A stretch of DNA of 64,000 nt from SZUA-547 sp963669315 (GCA_963669315.1 OY770021.1:3224001-3288000); one strand, 5' to 3'. Shown: positions 18,248 through 27,814, numbered from the stretch's first letter. A program made the numbers and translations. Notes: generated by a model not told the origin, from the sequence alone.

Positions 18248-18961
18248 CTACTCGGTCACCGGCGGCGCGAGACCCATCTGGAACCAGTTGACGAAGCTGG
18301 CCATGGAGAAGACCGGCAACCCGGTCGCTGCGCCGATCGCCGCTGCGTAGGGCGTCATGTTGGTGCATTCCAGCACGAACGCCCCCACGTTCGGATGATC
18401 CCGCAGCAAAGCCCGCGCCGCCGCCACATTGTCTTCGCGGGCCGCGTCCACATCCAGCTCAAGCTCATCATTCAGGATAACGCGCGAGAATTCGCGACCA
18501 TTCTCGGTGCCGACGATCGGGGTGTCCGAAGGAACCCCCGCTTTCTCCAGGTGCTCCCGCGTGAGCGTCTCAGCTGAGATGGTGAGAATTCCTGCGCATT
18601 TTCCGGGCGGTAGCAGGCGGTTGACCAGCTCGACCTGCATCAAAGAGGACGACGCGACGGGAACGCCGAGGGCGTCAGCCAATTCCTCCTGAAACAGCGA
18701 AAGAAAGCCGCAATTGGTGGTGACCCCGTCGACGCCGTCCGCCACCAGTTCTCGCCCAGCTGCGATGAATGCGGGCAGTAAACCTTCGGCGCCGCGACGG
18801 ACGACCCGGTCGGGAGAGGCGTCGCGCACGATCTTGTAGTGCACCGGGAACGGCCAGGTTTGCGCATTGCCCATATCGCCGGGGATGCGGGGAAAACGCG
18901 CGTCGAGCATCAGGATGCCGACCGAGGCGCCATAGATCGATTTACCGCCTGTCGCTTTCAA
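18248..18961 (-). CDS. Aspartate/glutamate racemase family protein
   Basis: The 237-residue protein has the two-cysteine active-site pattern of the Asp/Glu/hydantoin racemase superfamily: C84 in VTTNCGF and C199 in VLECTNM. It reads from a TTG start with GGAGGAGA upstream, immediately after the GntR gene. Enzymes of this fold racemise amino acids or hydantoins, isomerise maleate, or decarboxylate malonates, so the reaction is open. It lies between the GntR regulator and the peptide-type ABC operon on the same strand and may process the transported ligand. Confidence 0.8.
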   Translation of the reverse strand: MKATGGKSIYGASVGILMLDARFPRIPGDMGNAQTWPFPVHYKIVRDASPDRVVRRGAEGLLPAFIAAGRELVADGVDGVTTNCGFLSLFQEELADALGVPVASSSLMQVELVNRLLPPGKCAGILTISAETLTREHLEKAGVPSDTPIVGTENGREFSRVILNDELELDVDAAREDNVAAARALLRDHPNVGAFVLECTNMTPYAAAIGAATGLPVFSMASFVNWFQMGLAPPVTE

Positions 18962-18962
18962 C

Positions 18963-19658
18963 TCAGATCTCCTCCAGAACCCGGTCCGCCAGCGCGCCCG
19001 AGCCTTCCATGTAGATGCTTGAGATGCCTTCTTTCACAGCTTCGACCACCTGGTCCATGCGTCGTTCGATATGGCTCGCCATGGCGGCGGCGGCTCCATC
19101 GGGGTCGCGCGCCAGAAGCGCGTCGATGATTCGCCGGTGCTCGCCCTTGGTCGCCTTGACCCGGGCGGTCATGTCGACCCAGCGTATAAAGCGGATGCGT
19201 TCGTTGACGGCCTTCAACTCGGAAACCAGAACAGCGTTGCCGGAGAGAGCGGCGATATCAATGTGAAACTGTTCATCCTCGGCCACCGCTGCGCTGACTG
19301 TTAGCCCGGGGCGGGCTCCATCGACGCCGTAGTGATCGGTCTTGAGCGCCGACAAAGCTTCGTCCGAGGCCCGATCGCAGGCCGTGCGCACGGCGCCGAC
19401 TTCAATGAAGCGGCGCAACTCATAGAGATCAAAGGTAGCTTGCGCGTCGAGGGTCCGGCAGAAAAACCCGGAGCCAGAGCGAAAATCCATCAGCTTCTCC
19501 GCAACGAGCCGATTAAGCGCCTCTCTGAGAGGCGTGCGGCTGACGCCAAGATCGCGGGCCAGTGCCACTTCGTTCACCCGGTCGCCGGGGCGCAGGGCGA
19601 AGGCGACCGACATCTCTTTCAGCGCCCGATAGATATCCTCGACGCGGCCTTCGGCCAT
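18963..19658 (-). CDS. GntR-family regulator, FadR/FCD subfamily
   Basis: The 231-residue protein has a winged helix-turn-helix (LRPGDRVNEVALARDLGVSR then TPLREALNRL, about residues 22-52) and an FCD effector domain with conserved histidines near residues 140, 177 and 200. An in-frame open stretch extends about 95 codons upstream, but it lacks GntR homology and would overlap the divergent gene, so the ATG at 19658 with GGAGAACAGGA upstream is preferred. It diverges from a ThDP enzyme gene and is followed by the racemase-family gene, which it may control together with the ABC operon. Confidence 0.85.
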   Translation of the reverse strand: MAEGRVEDIYRALKEMSVAFALRPGDRVNEVALARDLGVSRTPLREALNRLVAEKLMDFRSGSGFFCRTLDAQATFDLYELRRFIEVGAVRTACDRASDEALSALKTDHYGVDGARPGLTVSAAVAEDEQFHIDIAALSGNAVLVSELKAVNERIRFIRWVDMTARVKATKGEHRRIIDALLARDPDGAAAAMASHIERRMDQVVEAVKEGISSIYMEGSGALADRVLEEI

Positions 19659-19730
19659 TCCTGTTCTCCGCTGCTGACGCGCCAGCATGCACATTGACAT
19701 GGGCCGGCAAGCAGAGGCAAGATACAGCAT

Positions 19731-19738
19731 TGTATACA
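19731..19738. promoter_or_regulatory. Candidate FCD-GntR operator TGTATACA
   Basis: TGTATACA is a perfect 8-bp palindrome of the GT-AC type bound by many FadR/FCD regulators. It lies in the divergent spacer between gntR (start 19658) and the ThDP gene (start 19767), 29 bases before the latter. Confidence 0.5.
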
Positions 19739-19766
19739 GGGCTGAACACAAATATTGGAGCGCGGC

Positions 19767-21467
19767 ATGTCCATGTCCGGCGGCAACCAGATGAATGGCG
19801 CGGAAGCGATGGTGCGCATGTTGCAGGCGCATGGCGTCAGCCACATGTTCGGGCTGTGTGGAGACACCACGCTGCCACTCTATGACGCGCTGGCCCGGCT
19901 TGATCACGGCATCACCCACTTTCTGACCCGCGATGAACGCCACGCCGCCTATATGGCGGACGCCTATGCGCGAGTGACCGGCAGGCCCGGTGTATGCGAA
20001 GGGCCGTCTGGCGGCGGCGCGACCTATATTCTTCCGGGGTTAGTGGAGGCGAATGAAAGCTCCATCCCGATCCTCGCCATTACCACGGACGTCGCCACAA
20101 CCTCGCGCGGGCGCTTTCCGCTGACTGAGCTGGATCAGGTCAGCCTGTTTCGCCCCGTGACCAAGTGGAACGCCTCGCTGGATCAGGCCGGGCGGTTGCC
20201 CTCGGCGGTACGGCAGGCGTTTCGAGCCATGACCACGGGCCGTCCCGGCGCGGCGCATCTGGCGCTGCCATTCGATACCCAGATGGCCCCTGTCGATCCT
20301 AATGAAATCTGGGCGGATGCGCGGCATCAGAGCTCCCCGGCGGAGCGCGCCGCGCCAGATCCCACTGATATTCGCGCCGCGGCTGATGTGCTGGCCGACG
20401 CGAACGCCGCCATTGCGATCTGCGGCGGCGGGCCGGTTCTGGCGGGCGCGGGCGCGGAACTCGCGCGGCTTGCCCTCGCGCTGGATCTGCCGATCGTGAC
20501 CACCGTCTCGGGGCAGGGCGTGATCGCCGAGACCGACCCTTTGGCCGTCGGTGTCGTGGGATCGAATGGCGGCGTGCCATCGACGCGCGCCGTGGTGGAC
20601 GAGGCGGATGTCGTCCTCTTCATAGGCTGCCGGGCGGGGTCCGTGACGACAGAGCGCTGGCGTTCTCCAGCGCCAGGAAAGCGGATCATCCATATCGATT
20701 CCGATCCGATGGCGATCGGGGCGAATTACTCTACCGAGGTGGCCATCTGCGCCGACGCCCGGTCGGCGCTCGCCGCTCTGGCGGAGGAGGTCGAGGCGCG
20801 TGAAGGACTTAAAGGACAGGGCGGCGCGGCCCGCGCGGCGGCGGCCTGGGAAGGAAAGCTCGCCGAGTTCGACCCGCTGGCCGCCAGTCAGGAGCGCCCG
20901 ATCAGGCCCGAAGCCGTGGTCGCCGCTTTGTCGGTTGTGCTCGACGACGACGCCACAATCGTTGCCGATCCGGGTACGCCGTGCCCGTATTTCTCGGCGC
21001 ATTACCGCTGGCGCAAGCCGGGCAGGCGCTTCATCACCAATCGGGCGCATGGCGCGCTGGGCTATGCGCTGGCTGCATCGATAGGCGCGCAGGTTGGACG
21101 GCCTGAGGTCAAAACCGTAGCGGCGATGGGCGACGGTTCCTTCGGGTTCTGCTGCGGCGAGTTTGAAACGATGGTGCGCTATAACATTCCGGTCACATCC
21201 ATCGTGTTTTCGAATGCGGTCTATGGCTGGATCAAGGCTGGGCAGAAATCCGGCTTTGGCGAGCGCTATTACAATGTCGATTTCGACCGCACCGATCACG
21301 CCGCCGTCGCCCGATCTTTCGGCGTGAAATCATGGACCGTCGAAGACCCGGCCCAGTTGATCCCGGTTTTGCGAGAGGCGGTCGCGCATGACGGGCCGAC
21401 GCTGGTCGATGTTATTTCGCAACCCTTGCAAGAGGCGGCCGCGCCGGTCTCGGAATGGGTCGCTTAG
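19767..21467 (+). CDS. Thiamine-diphosphate-dependent enzyme, acetolactate-synthase-like
   Basis: The 566-residue protein has the three-domain layout of the ALS/benzoylformate decarboxylase family. The N-terminal PYR domain carries E57 in TRDERHAA, the glutamate that activates ThDP; the PP domain has GDGSFGF followed by VFSNAVYG, the ThDP/Mg motif. The ATG at 19767 with GGAG 6 bases upstream is preferred over a TTG 12 bases earlier. True ALS normally has a small subunit nearby and none is seen, so a 2-oxoacid decarboxylase, carboligase or sulfo-type lyase role is possible. It diverges from gntR and its stop codon overlaps the convergent lysR stop. Confidence 0.82.
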   Translation: MSMSGGNQMNGAEAMVRMLQAHGVSHMFGLCGDTTLPLYDALARLDHGITHFLTRDERHAAYMADAYARVTGRPGVCEGPSGGGATYILPGLVEANESSIPILAITTDVATTSRGRFPLTELDQVSLFRPVTKWNASLDQAGRLPSAVRQAFRAMTTGRPGAAHLALPFDTQMAPVDPNEIWADARHQSSPAERAAPDPTDIRAAADVLADANAAIAICGGGPVLAGAGAELARLALALDLPIVTTVSGQGVIAETDPLAVGVVGSNGGVPSTRAVVDEADVVLFIGCRAGSVTTERWRSPAPGKRIIHIDSDPMAIGANYSTEVAICADARSALAALAEEVEAREGLKGQGGAARAAAAWEGKLAEFDPLAASQERPIRPEAVVAALSVVLDDDATIVADPGTPCPYFSAHYRWRKPGRRFITNRAHGALGYALAASIGAQVGRPEVKTVAAMGDGSFGFCCGEFETMVRYNIPVTSIVFSNAVYGWIKAGQKSGFGERYYNVDFDRTDHAAVARSFGVKSWTVEDPAQLIPVLREAVAHDGPTLVDVISQPLQEAAAPVSEWVA

Positions 21468-22384
21468 CGCAAATCCATTTCGGGCGAGGGTGCGACCGCG
21501 CGCATGCGGGCGCCGATCGTCTCAAGAAACTCCGCCCCGATAGAGGACAGGGGCCGCGTTCGCGCGGTGACGATGGCGACGTCCAGCAGGATCAGCGGAC
21601 GAAACGGGCGCACGACATAGCCGTCGCCGCTGTCGCTCGACAGGGTGAAGGGGTCGATGAACGCCGCGCCGACGCCCTGTTTGACCATGCTGAGCGCATT
21701 GCGGAAAAGATCTGTGTGGCAGCGCGGTCGCCAATGCGCGCCATCCGAATGAAACGCTTCCCGCGTGCGGCGGTTGACCATGTGGTCCGCCCCCATGACG
21801 ATCAGCGGAAAACCGTCGAGCGCGGCGGGCGTCAGTATTTCCCGCTCGGTCGGCGCGCTGCCTTCGGGCAAGGCGCACAGAGTCTCGAACCGGAAGTGCC
21901 GCGCCTCCAGCCCGTCATGCACCAGCGGCAACTCGCAAATGCCGATCTCAAAAAGACCCGCCGCGACCCACTCCTGAATCTTGGTCGAATAGTTCGACTG
22001 GAACGAGATGGTCAGCGAGGGTCGATCCTCGACGAAACGCGCGATCTCCAGTGGCAGGAAACCGAAGGCGAGCGCATGAGAAGACGCGACCTGCAACTGC
22101 CCTGTCTTCTGGTTCTGAAGATCGACGACGGCTTGGTTCACGTGGTCGATTCCACGGACCACGGTGTCGATTTCTCTATAGAGAACACTGGCTTCGGGCG
22201 TCGCGATCAGACGGCCCTTGCGACGCTGGAACAGCTTCAGACCGGTGCCGCGCTCAAGTTGCGCCAAAAGGTTGCTGATGCCGGGTTGGGAAATGCCGAG
22301 TTGCTCCGCCGCCGCGGTCACGGTGCCGGTCTCGATGATAGCATGAAAAGCCTGAAACTGCCGGAATTGGGTCGCCATATCCAA
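21464..22384 (-). CDS. LysR-family transcriptional regulator
   Basis: The 306-residue protein has a LysR helix-turn-helix at about residues 8-65 (FHAIIETGTVTAAAEQLGIS, QPGISNLLAQLE) and a type-2 periplasmic-binding effector domain. It is divergent from the enolase-superfamily/DadA/TRAP operon starting at 22478 with a 93-base AT-rich spacer, so that operon is its probable target. Its stop codon shares bases with the stop of the ThDP gene. Confidence 0.9.
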   Translation of the reverse strand: MDMATQFRQFQAFHAIIETGTVTAAAEQLGISQPGISNLLAQLERGTGLKLFQRRKGRLIATPEASVLYREIDTVVRGIDHVNQAVVDLQNQKTGQLQVASSHALAFGFLPLEIARFVEDRPSLTISFQSNYSTKIQEWVAAGLFEIGICELPLVHDGLEARHFRFETLCALPEGSAPTEREILTPAALDGFPLIVMGADHMVNRRTREAFHSDGAHWRPRCHTDLFRNALSMVKQGVGAAFIDPFTLSSDSGDGYVVRPFRPLILLDVAIVTARTRPLSSIGAEFLETIGARMRAVAPSPEMDLR

Positions 22385-22477
22385 GCTCTATCAGTTTTTG
22401 TGATGGAGCTGCGAAATATTAGTATTTGAAATGATGATATTGAGTCGGCACGTTGCAGCATTGCTTGCGGGGAGGCG

Positions 22478-23611
22478 ATGTCAGACTTGAACCAGACCAT
22501 CACGGGCTACGACATTTGGCGACTGGTGTTGCCGGTCGTCTCGCGCCGTGAACACGGGATCGGCGCGGTCGATGGGACGTGCGAGGTGGTTGTGCTGCGT
22601 TTGACCGCCGAGGGTGGCGAGGAAGGGTTCGGCGAGGCCGCCTGCTGGGCAGTTTTTACCGGATCTCCGGAAGCGTCCTTTGCCGCGCTCGACCGGTATA
22701 TCCGGCCACTTGTCGTCGGGCGTCGCGTGAGCGATCGGGCGGATATCATGAAACTGGCCGACCGTGCGGTCGCCCATTGCACAGAGGCCAAGGCGGCGCT
22801 GGAAAGCGCGTTACTGGATCTGACGGGCCGCATTGAGGGCGTCCCGGTCTGGGCCCTGCTTGGCGGCGACAGCCCGAAACCGATCCCGCTATCGGTGTCT
22901 CTTGCTGATCCGGATTTCGACAACGATCTGGCGTTGTTGGACCGGCTCACGGCGGGCGGTGTCGGGATCGTCAAATTGAAGACCGGGTTTCGCGGGCATG
23001 ATTTCGATCTGATGCGGCTGGAGCGGCTGCGGCGCGACCACCCTGAGATGGACGTGCGCGTTGACTACAATCAGGGGCTGGAGCCGGAGGACGCTTTGGC
23101 GCGGGTCAGGGACGTCGCTCAATTTGCGCCGAGTTTCATCGAGCAACCCGTGCGCGCGCACCACTACGCGCTTATGGCGGAGATTCGGTCCCAGATCGAT
23201 GTTCCGTTGCTGGCCGATGAGAGCGTGTTCGGGCCAGAGGATATGGACCGGGCGATCCGAGAGGAGATTTGCGACGGTGTTTCCGTCAAGGTGATGAAGT
23301 CCGGTGGGCCGACCCGCGCGCAAAACGTGGCGCGGATGGCGGTGGAGGCTGGGTTGACCGCTTATGGCGGGGACATGTTCGAGGCCGGGCTCGGCCATCT
23401 GGCAGGGGCGCATATGGTCGCCGCGACGCCCGAGATCACGCTGGGTTGCGAGTTCTATCAGGCGAAATACTATCTGGCGGAAGATATTCTGGAGGAGCCT
23501 TTCCCGTCAGATGGCGGGGTCGTGACGGTTCCCAACGCGCCGGGCCTTGGGCTGCGCCCCGATCTCTATAAGCTGGCGCATTACGCCACCCAGCGGGCGG
23601 TGGCGGCATGA
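22478..23611 (+). CDS. Mandelate racemase/muconate lactonizing enzyme family protein
   Basis: The 377-residue enolase-superfamily protein belongs to the muconate-lactonizing subgroup: the KxK pair K166/K168, metal ligands D196 (with N198), E222 and D247, and the opposite-face lysine in VKVMKSGG (K271 or K274). The two lysines allow racemisation, epimerisation, dehydration or cycloisomerisation. The gene overlaps by 4 bases the next gene for a DadA-like oxidase and precedes a TRAP transporter, which favours an imported amino-acid-like or hydroxyacid substrate. The start has GGGGAGG unusually close (about 3 bases). Confidence 0.85.
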   Translation: MSDLNQTITGYDIWRLVLPVVSRREHGIGAVDGTCEVVVLRLTAEGGEEGFGEAACWAVFTGSPEASFAALDRYIRPLVVGRRVSDRADIMKLADRAVAHCTEAKAALESALLDLTGRIEGVPVWALLGGDSPKPIPLSVSLADPDFDNDLALLDRLTAGGVGIVKLKTGFRGHDFDLMRLERLRRDHPEMDVRVDYNQGLEPEDALARVRDVAQFAPSFIEQPVRAHHYALMAEIRSQIDVPLLADESVFGPEDMDRAIREEICDGVSVKVMKSGGPTRAQNVARMAVEAGLTAYGGDMFEAGLGHLAGAHMVAATPEITLGCEFYQAKYYLAEDILEEPFPSDGGVVTVPNAPGLGLRPDLYKLAHYATQRAVAA

Positions 23612-24870
23612 ACGAACAGAAGAAAGCCATAGCGATTATTGGCGTCGGAATCGTCGGCGTCTCGACAGCGCTTTGGCTGCAGCGCACAGGGCATGACGTC
23701 ATCCTGATTGACCGTCTTGGGCCGGGCGAGGGCACGAGTTTTGGCAACGGCGGCGTGCTCGCATCCTGCTCGATGGTGCCGGTCACCGGACCGGGGTTGA
23801 TCGGCAAAGCGCCGAGGATGCTGTTCGATCCGGATCAACCCCTGTTTCTGAAATGGGGGTATCTGCCCAAGCTGGCGCCCTGGCTGATTAAGTATCTTCG
23901 GCACGCCAACGCCGCCGACACGACTCGGATCGGCGCGGCGCTGGCCCCAATCGTGTCGGATAGTCTGTCGGAGCACCAGGCGCTGGCGGCGGACACGGAT
24001 GCCGCTCGCTGGATCGTCCCGTCCGATTACCTCTACATTTACAACGACAGAGCGCATTTCGAGGGCGACGCGTTCAGTTGGAAACTGCGCCGCGACAACG
24101 GCGTCGTGTGGGATGAACTGGAGGGCGCGGCGTTCAAGGATTATGACGCCGCCTTCGGGCCGCAGTTCGATTTCGCGGTTCGGATGCGCGATCACGGGCG
24201 GATATCTGATCCGGGCCGCTATGTTCAGGATCTCGCCGCGCATGTGGTGCGCGAAGGCGGTCGTGAGATGACGGCGGAAGTCGATGCCGTCGTTACAGAG
24301 AATGGCGCTGTGACAGGCGTTCGGGCGGGGGGAGAGACCATCGCTTGTGACGCAGCGGTCGTGACGGCCGGCGTCTGGTCAGGGGCCCTGGCAAAATCGC
24401 TGGGCGTCAATGTTCCGCTGGAGACGGAACGCGGCTATCATCTGGAGTTATGGGAGCCGACGATCTCACCCCGCGCCCCGGTTATGGTGGCGGCTGGAAA
24501 GTTTGTCGCGACGCCGATGGAGGGCCGGTTGCGGCTGGCCGGGGTCGTGGAATTCGGTGGTCTGGATGCGCCCGCGTCGGACGCGCCGATCGCGCTTTTG
24601 AAACGCAACGCGACCCGGACCTTTCCGGGCATTCGGTGGAGCGAGACAAGTGAGTGGATGGGGCACCGGCCGGCGCCTGCGGACTCGATCCCGATTATCG
24701 GAGAAGCGCCCGCGACGAGCGGCGCTTACTTCGGGTTTGGGCACCATCACATCGGGCTGACGGCGGGCCCGAAGACAGGACGATTGCTGGCGCAGGTAAT
24801 TTCCGGCGCCCAGCCAAATATTGATCTTAAACCATATTCTCCGGCGCGCTTCGCCCGCGCAGGAGAGTAA
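23608..24870 (+). CDS. FAD-dependent D-amino-acid dehydrogenase-like protein (DadA/DAO family)
   Basis: The 420-residue protein has an N-terminal FAD-binding GVGIVGVSTA at 12-21, LIDRLGPGEGTSFGNGG after it (DadA-like), and a C-terminal GHHHIGLTAGPKTGRL segment. It would oxidise a D-amino acid or an N-alkyl amino acid to the 2-oxoacid or imine, passing electrons to the respiratory chain. It starts inside the stop region of the enolase-superfamily gene (ATGA), so the two enzymes are made together: one may set the stereochemistry and the other oxidise the product. The specific substrate is unknown. Confidence 0.85.
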   Translation: MNEQKKAIAIIGVGIVGVSTALWLQRTGHDVILIDRLGPGEGTSFGNGGVLASCSMVPVTGPGLIGKAPRMLFDPDQPLFLKWGYLPKLAPWLIKYLRHANAADTTRIGAALAPIVSDSLSEHQALAADTDAARWIVPSDYLYIYNDRAHFEGDAFSWKLRRDNGVVWDELEGAAFKDYDAAFGPQFDFAVRMRDHGRISDPGRYVQDLAAHVVREGGREMTAEVDAVVTENGAVTGVRAGGETIACDAAVVTAGVWSGALAKSLGVNVPLETERGYHLELWEPTISPRAPVMVAAGKFVATPMEGRLRLAGVVEFGGLDAPASDAPIALLKRNATRTFPGIRWSETSEWMGHRPAPADSIPIIGEAPATSGAYFGFGHHHIGLTAGPKTGRLLAQVISGAQPNIDLKPYSPARFARAGE

Positions 24871-24912
24871 GAAAGAAACCTACCGGCGAAACCATACACA
24901 GGGAGAAAACGC

Positions 24913-25893
24913 ATGAAACGACTTACAATAATCCTTTCGGCCACGGCGCTTGGCGTATCGGCCGCATTCCCGGCCGTTGCGGCGGAGAAGTGGGACCTGC
25001 CGATGGCGTACTCCGCCTCCAATTTCCACTCTGCGACGGGCGCGGAGTTCGCCAAGTGCATAACCACCGGCACCGGCGGTGAGATCGAAGTCACAACGCA
25101 TCCGGGTGGTTCCCTGTTTAAGGGCGCCGACATCAAGCGGGCGGTTCAGACCGGACAGGCGCCAATCGGTGAGCGGCTGCTTTCAGGCCATCAGAACGAG
25201 AACGCGCTGTTTGGCGTCGATTCCGTACCGTTCCTCGCAACATCGTTTGAAGACGCGGCGAAGCTGTGGAAAGCGGCGAAGCCGGAACTGACCAAACTGC
25301 TGGCTGATCAGAATCTGACGCTGCTCTATTCCGTGCCTTGGCCGCCGCAGGGACTTTACTTCAAGGATGAGGTGAACTCGGTCGCGGAAATGAAGGGCAT
25401 CAAGTTCCGCTCCTACAACAACGCCACCGCGCGGCTGGCGGAACTGACCGGAATGCTGCCAGTGACCATCGAAGCGGCTGAGATCAGCCAAGCCTTCGCC
25501 ACCGGCGTCGCTGACTCAATGGTCTCTTCCGGGTCAACGGGTTACGACCGTAAGGTATGGGAAAGCCTGAACTACTTCTATGAAGTCGACGCCTGGCTGC
25601 CGCGCAACTACATGATGGTGAATTCGGACGTCTGGTCGGGTGTGTCCGACGCCAACAAGAATGTCATCAAGGCCTGTGCTGAGCTGGCTGAATATGCGGG
25701 CACATGGCGCGCGGTTGAGTACACCCAGTTCACCCTGAACGGCCTGAAGGCGGGCGGCATGACCGTCGGTCCGGCCGGCGATCAGATGAAGGGCGAATTG
25801 CAGGAAATCGGCGTCACCATGACCAATGAGTGGCTGGAAGCCTCCGGAGACCAGGGAAAGGCCATCGTCGACGCTTTCAAGGCCTCGAAATAA
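24913..25893 (+). CDS. TRAP transporter substrate-binding protein, DctP family
   Basis: The 326-residue periplasmic protein has a Sec signal peptide (about residues 1-24, ending FPAVAAEK) and DctP-family segments GGSLFKGADIKRAVQTGQ and MKGIKFRSYNNATARL; the latter carries the conserved arginine that binds the ligand carboxylate. GGGAG precedes the ATG. It feeds the DctQ/DctM pair encoded next. The ligand is presumably a carboxylate linked to the two upstream enzymes. Confidence 0.92.
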   Translation: MKRLTIILSATALGVSAAFPAVAAEKWDLPMAYSASNFHSATGAEFAKCITTGTGGEIEVTTHPGGSLFKGADIKRAVQTGQAPIGERLLSGHQNENALFGVDSVPFLATSFEDAAKLWKAAKPELTKLLADQNLTLLYSVPWPPQGLYFKDEVNSVAEMKGIKFRSYNNATARLAELTGMLPVTIEAAEISQAFATGVADSMVSSGSTGYDRKVWESLNYFYEVDAWLPRNYMMVNSDVWSGVSDANKNVIKACAELAEYAGTWRAVEYTQFTLNGLKAGGMTVGPAGDQMKGELQEIGVTMTNEWLEASGDQGKAIVDAFKASK

Positions 25894-25901
25894 CACCGGC
25901 G

Positions 25902-25926
25902 CGGGCGTCGCTTCGCGCGGCGCCCG
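25902..25926 (+). terminator. Intercistronic hairpin between dctP and dctQ
   Basis: CGGGCGTCGC (25902-25911) pairs with GCGGCGCCCG-type sequence (25917-25926) over 10 positions with one T-G wobble and a 5-base loop. It begins 9 bases after the dctP stop and lacks a T-run, so it likely modulates mRNA stability or read-through. Confidence 0.65.
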
Positions 25927-25965
25927 GCACGCTCAGAATTCAATCACAATCGGGGGGAACGCGCG

Positions 25966-26490
25966 ATGGGTGCGATACGAAAGGGTCTGGATGGCCTTTA
26001 CTGGGTGTCAGGCGTACTGGCCGCGTTGAGCCTGATCCTGATTCTGGGACTCATCGTTGTTCAGATGGTCGCGCGCTGGACTGGCGAGGTTTTTCCGGGC
26101 GCTCCGGACTACGCCGGGTACGCAATGGCCGCGGCCAGTTTTCTCGCCTTCGCCAACGCGCTTAACCGCGGCTCACACATTCGGGTTTCAATCTTGTTGA
26201 ACTCGGTGGGACCCGCCACAAAGCGGATCATCGAGATCTGGTGCTTTGGCATTGGCACGGCCATTGGCTGGTACTTTGTCTGGTACGCGGTCAAGTTCAC
26301 CTACTGGTCCTGGAAATTCCACGACATCAGCCAGGGGCAGGACAAGACCCCGCTCTGGATGCCTCAATCACTGATGGTCATCGGCGCCGTCATTCTGGCG
26401 ATCGCGCTGACGGACCACCTGATCAACCTGTTCAGACATGGCGAACACCGGATCGTACGCGATCTGGAAGACCAGAGCCACGGGGAGTAA
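25966..26490 (+). CDS. TRAP transporter small permease, DctQ family
   Basis: The 174-residue membrane protein has four hydrophobic helices (about residues 13-35, 48-65, 85-105, 128-148) as expected for DctQ, and ends in a charged tail. GGGGGGAA lies before the ATG. It connects the binding protein to the large permease encoded 6 bases downstream. Confidence 0.9.
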   Translation: MGAIRKGLDGLYWVSGVLAALSLILILGLIVVQMVARWTGEVFPGAPDYAGYAMAAASFLAFANALNRGSHIRVSILLNSVGPATKRIIEIWCFGIGTAIGWYFVWYAVKFTYWSWKFHDISQGQDKTPLWMPQSLMVIGAVILAIALTDHLINLFRHGEHRIVRDLEDQSHGE

Positions 26491-26496
26491 GGACCA

Positions 26497-27813
26497 ATGG
26501 AAGATCCCACAATCATCTTTCTGTTTCTGTTCGTCCTTTTCCTGCTGCTGGGCACCGGCGTCTGGGTCGGCCTCGCGCTGATGGGCGTCGCCTGGGTGGG
26601 AATGGAGTTGTTCACCACCCGCCCGGTCGGTGATGTGATGCTGACGACGATCTGGAGCGCGTCCTCCTCCTGGACGCTGACGGCGCTGCCCCTGTTTATC
26701 TGGATGGGGGAAATCCTCTATCGAACAAGACTTTCCGAGGACATGTTCAAGGGCCTTTCGCCTTGGATGCAGAACCTTCCGGGCGGACTGGTGCACACCA
26801 ATATAGTTGGTTGCACGGTGTTCGCTGCGGTCTCCGGCTCCTCCGCCGCGACGCTGACCACGGTTGGCAAGATGTCGATCCCGGAGCTTCGAAAACGCAA
26901 CTACCCTGAGCCGATGGTGATCGGTACGCTGACCGGCGCCGCGACGCTGGGCCTGATGATCCCTCCCTCGCTGACGCTGATCGTCTATGGCGTTACGATC
27001 AATGAGAGCATCTCGAAGCTCTTCTTCGCGGGCATATTGCCCGGCCTCGTTTTGGCGCTGATGTTCATGGCCTATGTCGCGATCATGTCCAAGACTTCGA
27101 AGAAGTGGAACCCAAACCCGGAGGCGCCGCTGACCTTCAGCCAGAAGGTTGCGAATTCCCGCTTTCTGATCCCGGTGATCCTGTTGATTATGGTGGTGAT
27201 CGGATCGATGTATCTGGGCGTCGCAACGGCGACCGAGGCGGCCGCCTTTGGTGTAATCGGCGGTCTTCTGCTGGCTGCGGGGCAGGGTTCTCTGAACTGG
27301 AAGACATTCACCGAGTCGCTGATGGGCGCCACACGAACATCCGCGATGATTGCGCTGATCCTCGCCGGCGCCGCGTTCCTGTCGCTGTCGATGGGCTTCA
27401 CCGGTCTGCCGCGGGCGCTGGCTGACCTGATCGCGCAGTGGGAGCTCTCGAAATTCGAGCTGCTGATGGCGCTGTTGGTGTTCTACATCATCCTTGGCAT
27501 GTTCCTCGACGGCATCTCGTCCGTCGTGCTGACGATGGCGGTGGTCGAGCCGATGATCCGCGAGGCCGGGATCGACCTGATCTGGTTTGGCATCTTCATC
27601 GTCGTCGTGGTGGAGATGGCGCAGATCACCCCGCCGATTGGGTTCAATTTGTTCGTTATGCAGGGGATGACCCATCACGAAATGGGCTTCATCGCTCGCG
27701 CCGCGTTCCCGATGTTCCTGATCATGGTGCTGATGGTGTTCGTGCTGATCGCGTTCCCCGAGATCGCGACATGGCTTCCCGAGAACATCCGCAAGGGGCC
27801 GGGAAGCGGTTAG
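26497..27813 (+). CDS. TRAP transporter large permease, DctM family
   Basis: The 438-residue protein is a multi-helix DctM subunit with the hallmark GSSAATLTTVGKMSIPEL, PPSLTLIVYG, and ITPPIGFNLFVMQG motifs that line the ion/substrate path. It completes the DctPQM transporter and is followed one base later by a BASS-like permease gene. Confidence 0.93.
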   Translation: MEDPTIIFLFLFVLFLLLGTGVWVGLALMGVAWVGMELFTTRPVGDVMLTTIWSASSSWTLTALPLFIWMGEILYRTRLSEDMFKGLSPWMQNLPGGLVHTNIVGCTVFAAVSGSSAATLTTVGKMSIPELRKRNYPEPMVIGTLTGAATLGLMIPPSLTLIVYGVTINESISKLFFAGILPGLVLALMFMAYVAIMSKTSKKWNPNPEAPLTFSQKVANSRFLIPVILLIMVVIGSMYLGVATATEAAAFGVIGGLLLAAGQGSLNWKTFTESLMGATRTSAMIALILAGAAFLSLSMGFTGLPRALADLIAQWELSKFELLMALLVFYIILGMFLDGISSVVLTMAVVEPMIREAGIDLIWFGIFIVVVVEMAQITPPIGFNLFVMQGMTHHEMGFIARAAFPMFLIMVLMVFVLIAFPEIATWLPENIRKGPGSG

Positions 27814-27814
27814 C

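Noticed and set aside
19659..19943. 95-codon N-terminal extension of the GntR protein
   Set aside because: The extension has no GntR similarity, would cross the divergent promoter and overlap the start of the ThDP gene, and the internal ATG at 19658 has its own ribosome-binding site.
19767..21467. Calling the ThDP enzyme a true acetolactate synthase (ilvB)
   Set aside because: No small regulatory subunit gene is adjacent and the catabolic context with a GntR regulator does not suggest branched-chain amino acid synthesis.
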